Positions 16,559 through 23,007 of a DNA stretch of 23,007 nt are shown in pieces; the first letter of the stretch is position 1, and every line of letters starts with the position of its first letter. This DNA is from Bacteroidales bacterium (GTDB lineage: Bacteria > Bacteroidota > Bacteroidia > Bacteroidales > Muribaculaceae). The stretch is from contig SFGS01000043.1 of assembly GCA_004557565.1 (NCBI GenBank), positions 1 through 23,007 on the forward strand, written 5' to 3'. The translations under genes were made by a program, and so were the position numbers. Under the pieces are notes generated by a model. That model was given only the letters and a program-made list of their open reading frames with translations, was not told the DNA's origin and ran no database searches.

Positions 16559-17335
16559 ATGAACAAGATAATTAGTAAAGAGAAATTCTCAGAGAATGTC
16601 ACAAAACTTGTGGTTGAGGCTCCTTTGATAGCAAAGGCACGCCGTGCTGGCCACTTTGTGATTGTGCGCTGCGGCGAAAAAGGCGAACGCATTCCGCTCA
16701 CCATTGCCGACAGCGATGTGAAGGCTGGTACCATTACACTGGTGATTCAAGCCATTGGCGATTCTACCCGTAAAATCTGTACGCTTGAGCCCGGCGATTA
16801 CCTCACCGATGTGGTGGGTCCACTCGGTCAGGCGACCAAAATAGAGAACTACGGCACCGTGGTGTGCTGTGGTGGTGGCGTGGGCGTAGCACCTCTGCTG
16901 CCCATTATCCGTGCGCTGAAAGCCGCTGGCAACCGTGTGGTGAGTGTGCTTTGCGGACGCACCAAGGAATTGATTATCCTTGAAAAGGAGGTGCGTGAGA
17001 GCAGCGACGATGTGATTATCATGACCGATGACGGCAGTTACGGCAAGAAAGGCATCTCCACCGCGGGCGTAGAAGAAGTGATTCAGCGCGAGAAGGTGGA
17101 CTATTGCGTGACCATCGGCCCTGCCATCATGATGAAGTTTGTGTCGCTCCTTACCAAAAAATACGAAATCCCTACCGAGGCATCGCTCAATGCCATTATG
17201 GTTGACGGTACTGGCATGTGTGGCGCTTGCCGAGTGACTGTGGGCGGCCGCACCCGATTCGTGTGTGTGGAAGGACCGGAATTTAATGCACACGAAATTG
17301 ACTTTGACGAACTCCTTATGCGTCTCCGCGGATAA
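16559..17335 (+). CDS. NfnA-like FAD/NAD-binding [2Fe-2S] oxidoreductase subunit
   Basis: The 258-residue protein is of the sulfide/dihydroorotate dehydrogenase-like group. It has an FAD-binding barrel (about 1-95, with RIPLTIADSD), a nucleotide-binding domain with CCGGGVGVAPLLPIIRAL (103-120), and a C-terminal iron-sulfur segment. That segment has Asp216, Cys221, Cys224 and Cys236 in DGTGMCGACRVT and RFVCVEGPEF. Together with the next gene it matches NfnAB, the NADH-dependent reduced ferredoxin:NADP+ oxidoreductase that couples NADPH, NADH and ferredoxin by flavin bifurcation. Related pairs are also annotated as glutamate synthase small subunits. The large gltB-type subunit is absent, which favours the Nfn role. 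The gap to the next gene is 37 bp. Confidence 0.88.
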   Translation: MNKIISKEKFSENVTKLVVEAPLIAKARRAGHFVIVRCGEKGERIPLTIADSDVKAGTITLVIQAIGDSTRKICTLEPGDYLTDVVGPLGQATKIENYGTVVCCGGGVGVAPLLPIIRALKAAGNRVVSVLCGRTKELIILEKEVRESSDDVIIMTDDGSYGKKGISTAGVEEVIQREKVDYCVTIGPAIMMKFVSLLTKKYEIPTEASLNAIMVDGTGMCGACRVTVGGRTRFVCVEGPEFNAHEIDFDELLMRLRG

Positions 17336-17372
17336 ATTCACTACACTACTCACAAACTCAGAAACAGAAAAA

Positions 17373-18833
17373 ATGGAAAATAACAATAACGTATCACGCA
17401 ATGAAGAATGGCGCGTGGAATTGCGTGGCAGCATTTCGCCAAAAGAGCGCGCTGCTATCGAGCGTGTGGAAATGCCCCAACTCGACCCTGCATACCGCAT
17501 CACCTGCAATGAGGAGGTGAATCAAGGCATCACCGAGGAGCAAGCGGTGAGAGAAGCCACTCGCTGCCTCGACTGCAACAACCCACAATGCGTGACGGGC
17601 TGTCCCGTAGGTATCGACATTCCAAAATTCATCAAAAATATTGAACGCCGACACTTTGCCGACGCTGCAGCCACACTGAAGGAGACAAGTTCGCTCCCTG
17701 CCGTTTGCGGCCGTGTGTGCCCACAGGAAAAGCAATGCGAGAGCAAGTGCATTCGGCTGAAAATGAAGCAGCCAGCCGTGGCTATTGGTTATCTCGAACG
17801 CTTTGCCGCTGATTGGCAACGCAATAGCGGTGAGGAAGAAGTCGTGAAGATGGAGCCAAAGAACGGCATTAAAGTGGCTGTGGTGGGCAGTGGCCCATCA
17901 GGACTTTCGTTTGCTGGCGATATGGCGAAGAAGGGCTTTGATGTCACCGTGTTTGAGGCACTGCACGAAATTGGCGGTGTGCTGAAATATGGTATTCCTG
18001 AATTCCGTCTGCCCAACGCTGTGGTTGACCACGAAATAGAGGGACTGCGCAAAATGGGCGTTGACTTCCAGAAAGATGTGCTCATTGGTCGCACTATCAC
18101 CTACGACGACCTTCACGCTATGGGCTTCAAGGGCATTTTCGTGGGTTCTGGCGCAGGATTCCCTCGCTTCATGAACATTCCTGGTGAAAACCTCAATGGT
18201 GTGATGTCGAGCAATGAATACCTCACTCGCATCAATCTGATGCAGGCTGGCCGTGGTGGCGACACTCCTGTTATCACAGGCGACACTGTGGCTGTGGTTG
18301 GTGGTGGCAACACCGCTATGGACTCAACACGCACAGCCCTGCGCATGGGTGCAAAGCGCGTGATTTTGGTTTATCGCCGTAGCGAAGCCGAAATGCCTGC
18401 CCGACTTGAAGAAATCGGTCACGCAAAAGAGGAAGGTGTGGAACTGATGACACTCCACAACCCAGTGGAATATATTGGCGATGAAAAAGGCCGTGTTCGC
18501 GCCATGAAGGTGCAACGCATGGAACTTGGCGACCCCGATGCCTCAGGCCGTCGCTCACCTATCCCTGTGGAAGGCGCAATCGAAGAAATCCCTGTCGATG
18601 TGGTGATTGTGGCAGTGGGTGTGTCGCCCAACTCTCTCGTGCCTCGCTCAATCGATGGACTTGAAGTGAGTCGCCGTGGCACTATCGTGGTGAACGACGA
18701 GTCGATGCAGTCGAACATCAGCGACCTGTATGCTGGTGGCGACATCGTGCGTGGTGGCGCAACCGTAATTCTCGCTATGGGCGACGGTCGCAAAGCCGCA
18801 CAAAACATGGCAAAAACCCTACTTGAAAAGTAA
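17373..18833 (+). CDS. NfnB/GltA-like NADPH oxidoreductase subunit (annotated often as NADPH-dependent glutamate synthase)
   Basis: The product has 486 residues from the ATG at 17373. An upstream in-frame start at 17265 would overlap the preceding gene by 71 bp and add a non-family tail, so I reject it. The N-terminal domain holds two four-Cys sets for [4Fe-4S] clusters: Cys65, 68, 73, 77 and Cys112, 116, 122, 126. An FAD site VGSGPSG (171-177) and an NADPH site VVGGGNTAMD (308-317) follow, and YAGGDIVRGGATVILAMGDG near the end is typical of the family. Paired with the upstream subunit it should form a cytosolic NfnAB-type complex balancing NADPH, NADH and ferredoxin. The stop TAA overlaps the next gene start in TAATG. 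Confidence 0.92.
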   Translation: MENNNNVSRNEEWRVELRGSISPKERAAIERVEMPQLDPAYRITCNEEVNQGITEEQAVREATRCLDCNNPQCVTGCPVGIDIPKFIKNIERRHFADAAATLKETSSLPAVCGRVCPQEKQCESKCIRLKMKQPAVAIGYLERFAADWQRNSGEEEVVKMEPKNGIKVAVVGSGPSGLSFAGDMAKKGFDVTVFEALHEIGGVLKYGIPEFRLPNAVVDHEIEGLRKMGVDFQKDVLIGRTITYDDLHAMGFKGIFVGSGAGFPRFMNIPGENLNGVMSSNEYLTRINLMQAGRGGDTPVITGDTVAVVGGGNTAMDSTRTALRMGAKRVILVYRRSEAEMPARLEEIGHAKEEGVELMTLHNPVEYIGDEKGRVRAMKVQRMELGDPDASGRRSPIPVEGAIEEIPVDVVIVAVGVSPNSLVPRSIDGLEVSRRGTIVVNDESMQSNISDLYAGGDIVRGGATVILAMGDGRKAAQNMAKTLLEK

Positions 18834-19609
18834 TGTTTAAAATCAAATACAAATACATAGGATTCATTATCGGATTCATTGTTGGCAATTTTATTGGCGG
18901 CATCATTGGTTATGTGATTGGATCTGTGCTTGACGGAATTAAGTTTTCGAAGGTCACCTCAGGCAGTCAGCAACCAGGGTATGGCAATGGCCGGGGCAAC
19001 GAATACGACACGTTTCTCTATTATTTGATGTATTTGAGTGCCGACATCATTTTCGCTGACGGCAAAATATATCAGACTGAAACCGTTTTTCTCCGCAAAT
19101 ATCTGAGCGAAGCACTTGGCACAGAGGCCGCCCAAAAAGGAATGACGTTCTTTGAGCAGTTGAAAATGGAACGCAGACAGCGTGGCGTGGCTGCTTGGAA
19201 TGCTTCGGTGCAGAAAGTGTGCCGTGATTTGAACAAGTTGATGCCAGAGGCGCACCGTTTGCAAATTATCGCATTCCTTGCCGAAATCTCCAAGTGCGAC
19301 GGCACCCCCGATGCCACCGAAATCAAGGCATTGCGCAATATTGCCTATCACATGGGGCTGGGTGCCGACGTGGTGAATCAAATGTTTGCCCTTGGCGGTC
19401 AGACGCTTGAAGATGCTTATACGGTGCTGGGCGTATCGCCCGACGCGAGCGACGACGATGTGCGCAAGGCGTACAAGAAAATGGTGCTCCAGCATCATCC
19501 CGACCGCGTGTCGCACTTAGGCGAAGAGGTGAAAAATGCCGCCACAAAGAAAATGCAAGAAATCAACAAGGCAAAAGACGCCATCTTCACCGCCCGTGGC
19601 ATGAAATAA
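18833..19609 (+). CDS. DjlA-like membrane co-chaperone (TerB-like plus J domain)
   Basis: The product has 258 residues. A glycine-rich hydrophobic segment at about 8-36 (IGFIIGFIVGNFIGGIIGYV) should anchor it in the inner membrane. A TerB-like helical domain follows (about 58-185, with SADIIFADGKI and AEISKCDGTPD metal-site-like turns). A C-terminal J domain (194-255) carries HPD at 222-224, needed to stimulate DnaK ATPase. This is the DjlA domain order. The start overlaps the stop of the NfnB-like gene by one base (TAATG), so translation is probably coupled; a functional link between the J protein and the Fe-S flavoenzyme is only a guess. A dyad and a terminator follow at 19666-19797. Confidence 0.85.
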   Translation: MFKIKYKYIGFIIGFIVGNFIGGIIGYVIGSVLDGIKFSKVTSGSQQPGYGNGRGNEYDTFLYYLMYLSADIIFADGKIYQTETVFLRKYLSEALGTEAAQKGMTFFEQLKMERRQRGVAAWNASVQKVCRDLNKLMPEAHRLQIIAFLAEISKCDGTPDATEIKALRNIAYHMGLGADVVNQMFALGGQTLEDAYTVLGVSPDASDDDVRKAYKKMVLQHHPDRVSHLGEEVKNAATKKMQEINKAKDAIFTARGMK

Positions 19610-19665
19610 TACAAGGAGCAAAGCGATAACGCTATAGCGTAGGGATTTACTCAAAAATGTGATTT

Positions 19666-19739
19666 TTTTGTGCAATAAATGTGCTGTACTGCACAAAAAT
19701 CGGCTTTTTTGTGCAGTACAGTGAATAAAATGCACAAAA
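19666..19739. promoter_or_regulatory. 74-bp symmetric dyad of GTGCA motifs after the DjlA-like gene
   Basis: Around one centre there is an inner perfect 16-bp stem, CTGTACTGCACAAAAA (19684-19699) with its complement at 19706-19721, loop TCGGC. An outer 9-bp stem, TTTTGTGCA (19666-19674), pairs with TGCACAAAA (19731-19739). The inner stem followed by AT-rich DNA could stop transcription in either direction, but its T-runs sit in the loop-proximal arm rather than after the stem. It may instead be a protein-binding or cruciform site. Confidence 0.6.
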
Positions 19740-19756
19740 TGGGGCTTTTTTTCACA

Positions 19757-19797
19757 ATAAAAGGCGAACTGTAGGTTTCTTGCAGTTCGCCTTTTAT
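19757..19797. terminator. Bidirectional intrinsic terminator
   Basis: ATAAAAGGCGAACTG (19757-19771) and CAGTTCGCCTTTTAT (19783-19797) form a perfect 15-bp stem over an 11-nt loop, with A-run and T-run flanks on both strands. It can end the rightward Nfn/DjlA-like transcript and the leftward metX-hom transcript. Repeat A4 lies inside the hom side, between this site and the hom coding region. Confidence 0.88.
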
Positions 19798-19820
19798 GAT
19801 GGGTGGTTGGGGTTTAATCT

Positions 19821-20192
19821 GGTTCAGTGGAAAATTAGTGGGGATAGATTATGCAATGTTGCCGAATTGTGAATGGAACCAAAAACAAAAACATAAAAAA
19901 CAGCCTTGGAGCAAAGTGGAATGCTTCGCATTTGGCGGTGCGACTGTGCGCTTTGCGTCATTGGAAACGAGTTTCCATTGATAAAATGGTTTCTTGGTAA
20001 AAAAACTGCATCAAATTTCTCAAAACGATTTTGCATGGTAAGGATGCGACACTTCGCATTCGCTACAAATGACTGATATTCAATATGATATTGCAATTAT
20101 AGGCGGACGTGAAGTATCACGTCCCTACCGGGTTGGTTTTTCGCCGAAGGCGAGCGGTTTTTATCCTTTTGGCGATGCCACCGACCTCGTAA
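19821..20192 (+). repeat. Family A interspersed repeat, copy A4 (truncated at hom)
   Basis: This copy has the left terminal repeat GGTTCAGTGGAAAATTAG and the left arm, but has lost about 120 bp covering the second half of module 1. Module 2 is present, with its left hairpin reading GATGCGA/TCGCATT in place of GACGCGA/TCGCGTC. Module 3 starts normally through TTTTGGCGATGCCACCGACC and stops at 20192, where hom coding sequence begins. The rest of module 3 and the right end are missing. The last 76 bp overlap the hom reading frame on the minus strand. Confidence 0.9.
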
Positions 20193-21355
20193 CTTTCGCG
20201 GAGGCTTTGGGCTTGCGCTTGGAGTTGTGAAAGTTCGATGTCGCCCACCACGTATTTGTATGTGTCGCTGTAATAGCTTTCGTGAATTGTGGAAAATTCA
20301 AGCAAATTTAGGGTGGCAGGGCTATCGTAGCGATAGTAGATGCGCACCTTATAGTCGTTGGTGAAATGCAGCTGATGTGGACTTTGCAGTTTCTTGTACT
20401 GGTAGCGATAGTCGTAGAGTTGGGCTGTGATGTCGCTCAACACGGCAGAGCCAGTGGGGAATCCTCCTGCGCCCTGACCGAACATAAACTGCTTGTAATA
20501 GAACAAACCTTTGATGACCACGCCGTTGAACTCATCTTCCACGCTGTAGATGTACTTCTGCTTCGAGAGCAAGTGCGGCATCACCGACAGCATCAGCTTA
20601 TCCTCGTCCACCTTCTCAGCCCAGCCCACGAGCTTCACACGGCGGCGCTTTTCGTGTGCAAACTGAATGTCGTGTTCGTTCATGTTGCCGATGCCGAAAG
20701 TGAAAATCTGCTCAGGCTCCACATACACGCCAAATGCGTGAATAGTGATGATAATCAGCTTAAACAGCGAATCCCAACCGCCAATGTCGAGCGTGGGGTC
20801 GCTCTCGGCAAAGCCCAAATCTTGAGCAAGTTTGAGTGCTTCGGCATAGTTCATGCCCTCGTTGAAAATTTTCGATAGAATGAAGTTTGACGATCCGTTC
20901 AGTATGCCTTTCACGCTGATAAGCAAATCGTTGTCGTAGTATTCCTCCAAATTGCGAATCACAGGAATGCTGCCACATGCCGATGCGTCGTAGAGGAGTG
21001 CCGTGTCGTTGTCGCGCTGAAGTTGAATCATTTCCTGAATGTGCCGGGCAAGCATCTTCTTGTTGCCGCTCACCACCGGAATTTTTGCTTGGAGCGCACG
21101 CTTCACAATGCCGTAAGCAGCCTCGGCGTCGTCGATTAATTCCACGATGAAATTGATGCGAGTGTCGGTGAAAATATCATCGGCATTGCTTGTAAACTTC
21201 AGTTCCGGAGCCTCGGCGCTATGCTTCGCTACATTGCGCACGCACACTTTCACGATACTCACATTCTCTGGCTGAATTTTTTTCAGCACGTCGTAGAGGC
21301 CTTTGCCCACGGTGCCAAAGCCAAATAGACCTATATTGATTTGCTTATTGTCCAT
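20117..21355 (-). CDS. hom: Homoserine dehydrogenase with repeat-derived C-terminus
   Basis: The 412-residue enzyme reduces aspartate semialdehyde to homoserine with NAD(P)H, at the branch to threonine and methionine. The Rossmann motif is GFGTVG (12-17); catalytic-region blocks are VVSGNKKML, KGILNGSSNFILS and GFAESDPTLDIGGWDS. The ATG at 21355 gives MDNKQINIGLFGFG directly; an upstream TTG would add five residues. It is 17 bp behind metX. The last 24 codons (YEVGGIAKRIKTARLRRKT and five more) and the TGA come from repeat A4 read in reverse, making a Lys/Arg-rich tail not expected in the family. The native part therefore ends near residue 388. A short ordinary C-terminus was either replaced or extended. 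Confidence 0.93.
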   Translation of the reverse strand: MDNKQINIGLFGFGTVGKGLYDVLKKIQPENVSIVKVCVRNVAKHSAEAPELKFTSNADDIFTDTRINFIVELIDDAEAAYGIVKRALQAKIPVVSGNKKMLARHIQEMIQLQRDNDTALLYDASACGSIPVIRNLEEYYDNDLLISVKGILNGSSNFILSKIFNEGMNYAEALKLAQDLGFAESDPTLDIGGWDSLFKLIIITIHAFGVYVEPEQIFTFGIGNMNEHDIQFAHEKRRRVKLVGWAEKVDEDKLMLSVMPHLLSKQKYIYSVEDEFNGVVIKGLFYYKQFMFGQGAGGFPTGSAVLSDITAQLYDYRYQYKKLQSPHQLHFTNDYKVRIYYRYDSPATLNLLEFSTIHESYYSDTYKYVVGDIELSQLQAQAQSLRESYEVGGIAKRIKTARLRRKTNPVGT

Positions 21356-21372
21356 ATATGTTTTTGTCAATT

Positions 21373-22386
21373 TTAGTCAACTAAAAAATCTTGAATAATA
21401 TTGTTCAACTTCTCGCTTTCCACCAAAAATCCATCATGCCCAAAATCGGAGTCAATCACGTGGTATTGGCAATTTGGAATGTTTTCAACTATCACTTGAT
21501 GGTCGGCAGGCGGAAAAAGCAAGTCGCTCGTGATGCTCACCACCAGCGTGTGCGCTTTGATACTTTGCAATGCCTTTTCCACGCAGTCCCTGCCACGCCC
21601 CAAGTTGTGCGAGTCGTAGGCTTGCAGCAATCGGTAATAGGAGTAGGCGTTGAACCGACGGCGCAGTTTTTCGCCTTGGTAGCGCTGATATGAGAGCACT
21701 CGGTGCTGAAATGGCGAATCGTAGGTGGTGTCGGCTTGCGTCTTGTCGTAGGCCTTTCCACCACGATAGCTGAGCAAAGCGATGCTTCGCGCCGTAGCCA
21801 TGCCCCGTAGTCCAGCCGATTCGTTGCGCTCTCCGAAAGTCGGGTCGTTTTCAATAGTCATGCGCTGGCTCTCGTTAAACGCCACGCCCCAGGGATAGGC
21901 TTGCGCACCAGTGGCGATAAACACGCAATTTTCGGCAAAGTCTGGCTGCATCACGCTCCATTCAAGGCATTGAAAGCCACCCATACTGCTGCCAATCAAC
22001 AGTTTCGCATGGCTGATGCCCAAATGCTCGGCGAGCAGTTGGTGCGCACGCACCATGTCGCGAATCGTCACTTTCGGAAAATCGCCATACCACGGCTCGC
22101 CAGTGGCAGGGTTGATTTCGGCAGGACCAGTAGTGCCGTAGCACGAGCCCAATATGTTGGCGCACACCACAAAGTATTTGTCGGGGGCGAGAAAACGCCC
22201 AGCCTCCACTGTTCCGGGCCACCAGTCAGCCACATCGCTGTTGGCAGTAAGCGCATGACACACCCACGCTACATTGCTGCGGTCATTGTTCAGCCTGCCG
22301 AAAGTATGGTAAGCCACCTTCAACGAAGGCAAAATTTCCCCACACTCCAGCGCAAACTCTTTATCATATATAAAAATGTTACCCAT
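21373..22386 (-). CDS. metX: Homoserine O-acyltransferase MetX
   Basis: The 337-residue alpha/beta-hydrolase-fold enzyme transfers an acetyl (possibly succinyl) group from acyl-CoA to homoserine, the first step to methionine. The nucleophile elbow GSSMGG has Ser134; Asp288 in SDLLFPP and His317 in GHDGFL complete the triad. Other family blocks are CHALTANSDVADWWPG and NILGSCYGTTGPAE. Acyl specificity cannot be decided from the sequence by eye. It is first in a two-gene leftward unit with hom, which makes its substrate. I see no SAM riboswitch or other leader structure upstream. Confidence 0.95.
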   Translation of the reverse strand: MGNIFIYDKEFALECGEILPSLKVAYHTFGRLNNDRSNVAWVCHALTANSDVADWWPGTVEAGRFLAPDKYFVVCANILGSCYGTTGPAEINPATGEPWYGDFPKVTIRDMVRAHQLLAEHLGISHAKLLIGSSMGGFQCLEWSVMQPDFAENCVFIATGAQAYPWGVAFNESQRMTIENDPTFGERNESAGLRGMATARSIALLSYRGGKAYDKTQADTTYDSPFQHRVLSYQRYQGEKLRRRFNAYSYYRLLQAYDSHNLGRGRDCVEKALQSIKAHTLVVSITSDLLFPPADHQVIVENIPNCQYHVIDSDFGHDGFLVESEKLNNIIQDFLVD

Positions 22387-22434
22387 ATCATTCTTCTAAA
22401 CACTCGCAAAATTACAAACAATTATCCCATTATG

Positions 22435-22442
22435 CAAATATA
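22435..22442 (-). promoter_or_regulatory. -7 box of metX-hom (TATATTTG on the minus strand)
   Basis: CAAATATA on the plus strand reads TATATTTG leftward, 48 bp before the metX ATG. Spacing to the nearest TTTG further upstream is about 25 bp, longer than usual. Confidence 0.42.
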
Positions 22443-22506
22443 AAGCAGAATAAAATGCTTTATAAAACAAAATCAATAAAATGTCTAACCACAAATCCAG
22501 TAAATC

Positions 22507-22558
22507 ACACGAATAAAAACCCACAAAAATCAAATTCATTAGATTCGTGTAATTCGTG
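22507..22558. repeat. Short inverted repeat with tandem ATTCGTG
   Basis: ACACGAAT (22507-22514) is mirrored by ATTCGTGT (22543-22550), and ATTCGTG occurs again at 22552-22558. It lies between the metX promoter and repeat A5. Its role is unknown. Confidence 0.4.
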
Positions 22559-22573
22559 CTTCCAATTAATCAC

Positions 22574-23007
22574 GGCTCAGTGGAAAATTACTGGGGGATA
22601 GATTGTGCATTGTTGCCGAATCGTGAATGGAATCAAAAACAAAAACCTAAAAAACAGCCTTGGAGCAACGTGGAATGCTTCGCATTTGGCGGTGTGACTG
22701 TGCGCTTTGCGTCATTGGAAACGAGTTTCCATGCCGCCAACCGCACAATCCCTCCGCCACCCTCTTACGAGGGCTATCCACGTTGCACCAAGGATAAAAA
22801 CCGCTCGCCGTTTCACGGCGAAAAACCCCTGATAAAAATAATATTATGGTAGGGACGTGATACTTTACGTCCGCTCATAATTGTTGATAATATATTGAAA
22901 ATTAGCCGTTTGACGCGGATGCGAATTATCGCGTCCTACCATGTTAAACGCATTTTGGTGCCTTTTTATCTGATTTAACGTAAATTTAAATTTCTAAAGA
23001 TTGGTTT
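22574..23007 (+). repeat. Family A interspersed repeat, copy A5 (continues beyond window)
   Basis: The left terminal repeat reads GGCTCAGTGGAAAATTACTG. Module 1 is the best paired of all copies: CCTTGGAGCAACGTGGA (22658-22674) against TCCACGTTGCACCAAGG (22777-22793) matches at 16 of 17. Module 2 follows at about 22850-22941 in a diverged form (GGTAGGGACGTGATAC and TATCGCGTCCTACC). The window ends in AAGATTGGTTT, the same sequence that leads into module 3 in copy A3, so the element very probably continues past 23007. A frame at 22556-22852 is only the repeat read through and is not conserved. Confidence 0.88.

Noticed and set aside
17265..17372. Upstream extension of the NfnB-like gene
   Set aside because: It overlaps the end of the NfnA-like gene by 71 bp and adds residues not seen in the family; the ATG at 17373 gives the normal N-terminus.
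22387..22573. SAM riboswitch upstream of metX
   Set aside because: I looked for paired conserved helices and a terminator/anti-terminator but see only AT-rich DNA, a -7 box and a small ATTCGTG inverted repeat.
22556..22852. 98-codon plus-strand frame over copy A5, and similar ones at 19796-19981 and 13377-13697
   Set aside because: They run across the repeat and flanks, share no consistent start or end, and have low-complexity, non-protein-like composition.

Overview
The window looks like chromosomal DNA of a Bacteroidales bacterium (phylum Bacteroidota). The evidence is a lipoprotein glycosidase, a type IX secretion plug-family (DUF5103) protein, a TatA/TatC pair, an AAA-like/PD-(D/E)XK protein of the kind that is multicopy in gut Bacteroidales, very weak Shine-Dalgarno signals, and several TAnnTTTG promoter -7 boxes in front of genes. 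I cannot name the family or genus.

Layout. 1-945: the tail of interspersed repeat copy A1, then AT-rich non-coding DNA. 946-3570: a lipoprotein (alpha/alpha)6 glycosidase, followed by a 376-bp palindromic element of a second family (B). 4103-4858 (-): an exported DUF3298/RsiV-like protein. 5010-6824: typA/bipA with a strong terminator, then full-length repeat copy A2. 7579-8835 (-): tatC and tatA, separated by a spacer carrying a small inverted repeat. 8980-11969 (-): an unrecognised membrane/zinc-ribbon protein and the AAA/PD-(D/E)XK protein. 12299-13177: fabD, terminator, inverted repeat copy A3. 13749-16517: a CaCA-family cation exchanger, a Bcp peroxiredoxin and the DUF5103 protein. 16559-19609: an NfnAB-like flavoprotein pair (two subunits of an NAD(P)H/ferredoxin oxidoreductase) with an overlapping DjlA-like TerB/J-domain protein. 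19666-19797: a 74-bp dyad and a bidirectional terminator, then repeat copy A4. 20117-22386 (-): metX and hom, the first committed steps of methionine and threonine synthesis. 22574-end: repeat copy A5, which runs out of the window.

Most genes are ordinary housekeeping genes. The unusual content is between them. Family A is a modular repeat of about 624 bp, present five times in 23 kb. It has imperfect terminal inverted repeats (GGTTCAGTGGA...) enclosing three nested hairpin modules. Hairpin arms differ between copies in a compensating way, which suggests that the folded form is maintained. Three copies lie 12-37 bp downstream of intrinsic terminators. Copy A4 is truncated exactly where it meets hom, so the last 24 codons and the stop of hom are repeat sequence. 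Family B is a separate palindrome with the same style of hairpins and internal compensating changes. Neither carries a convincing gene. They look like non-autonomous, structure-based mobile or regulatory elements whose mobilising enzyme would be encoded elsewhere.
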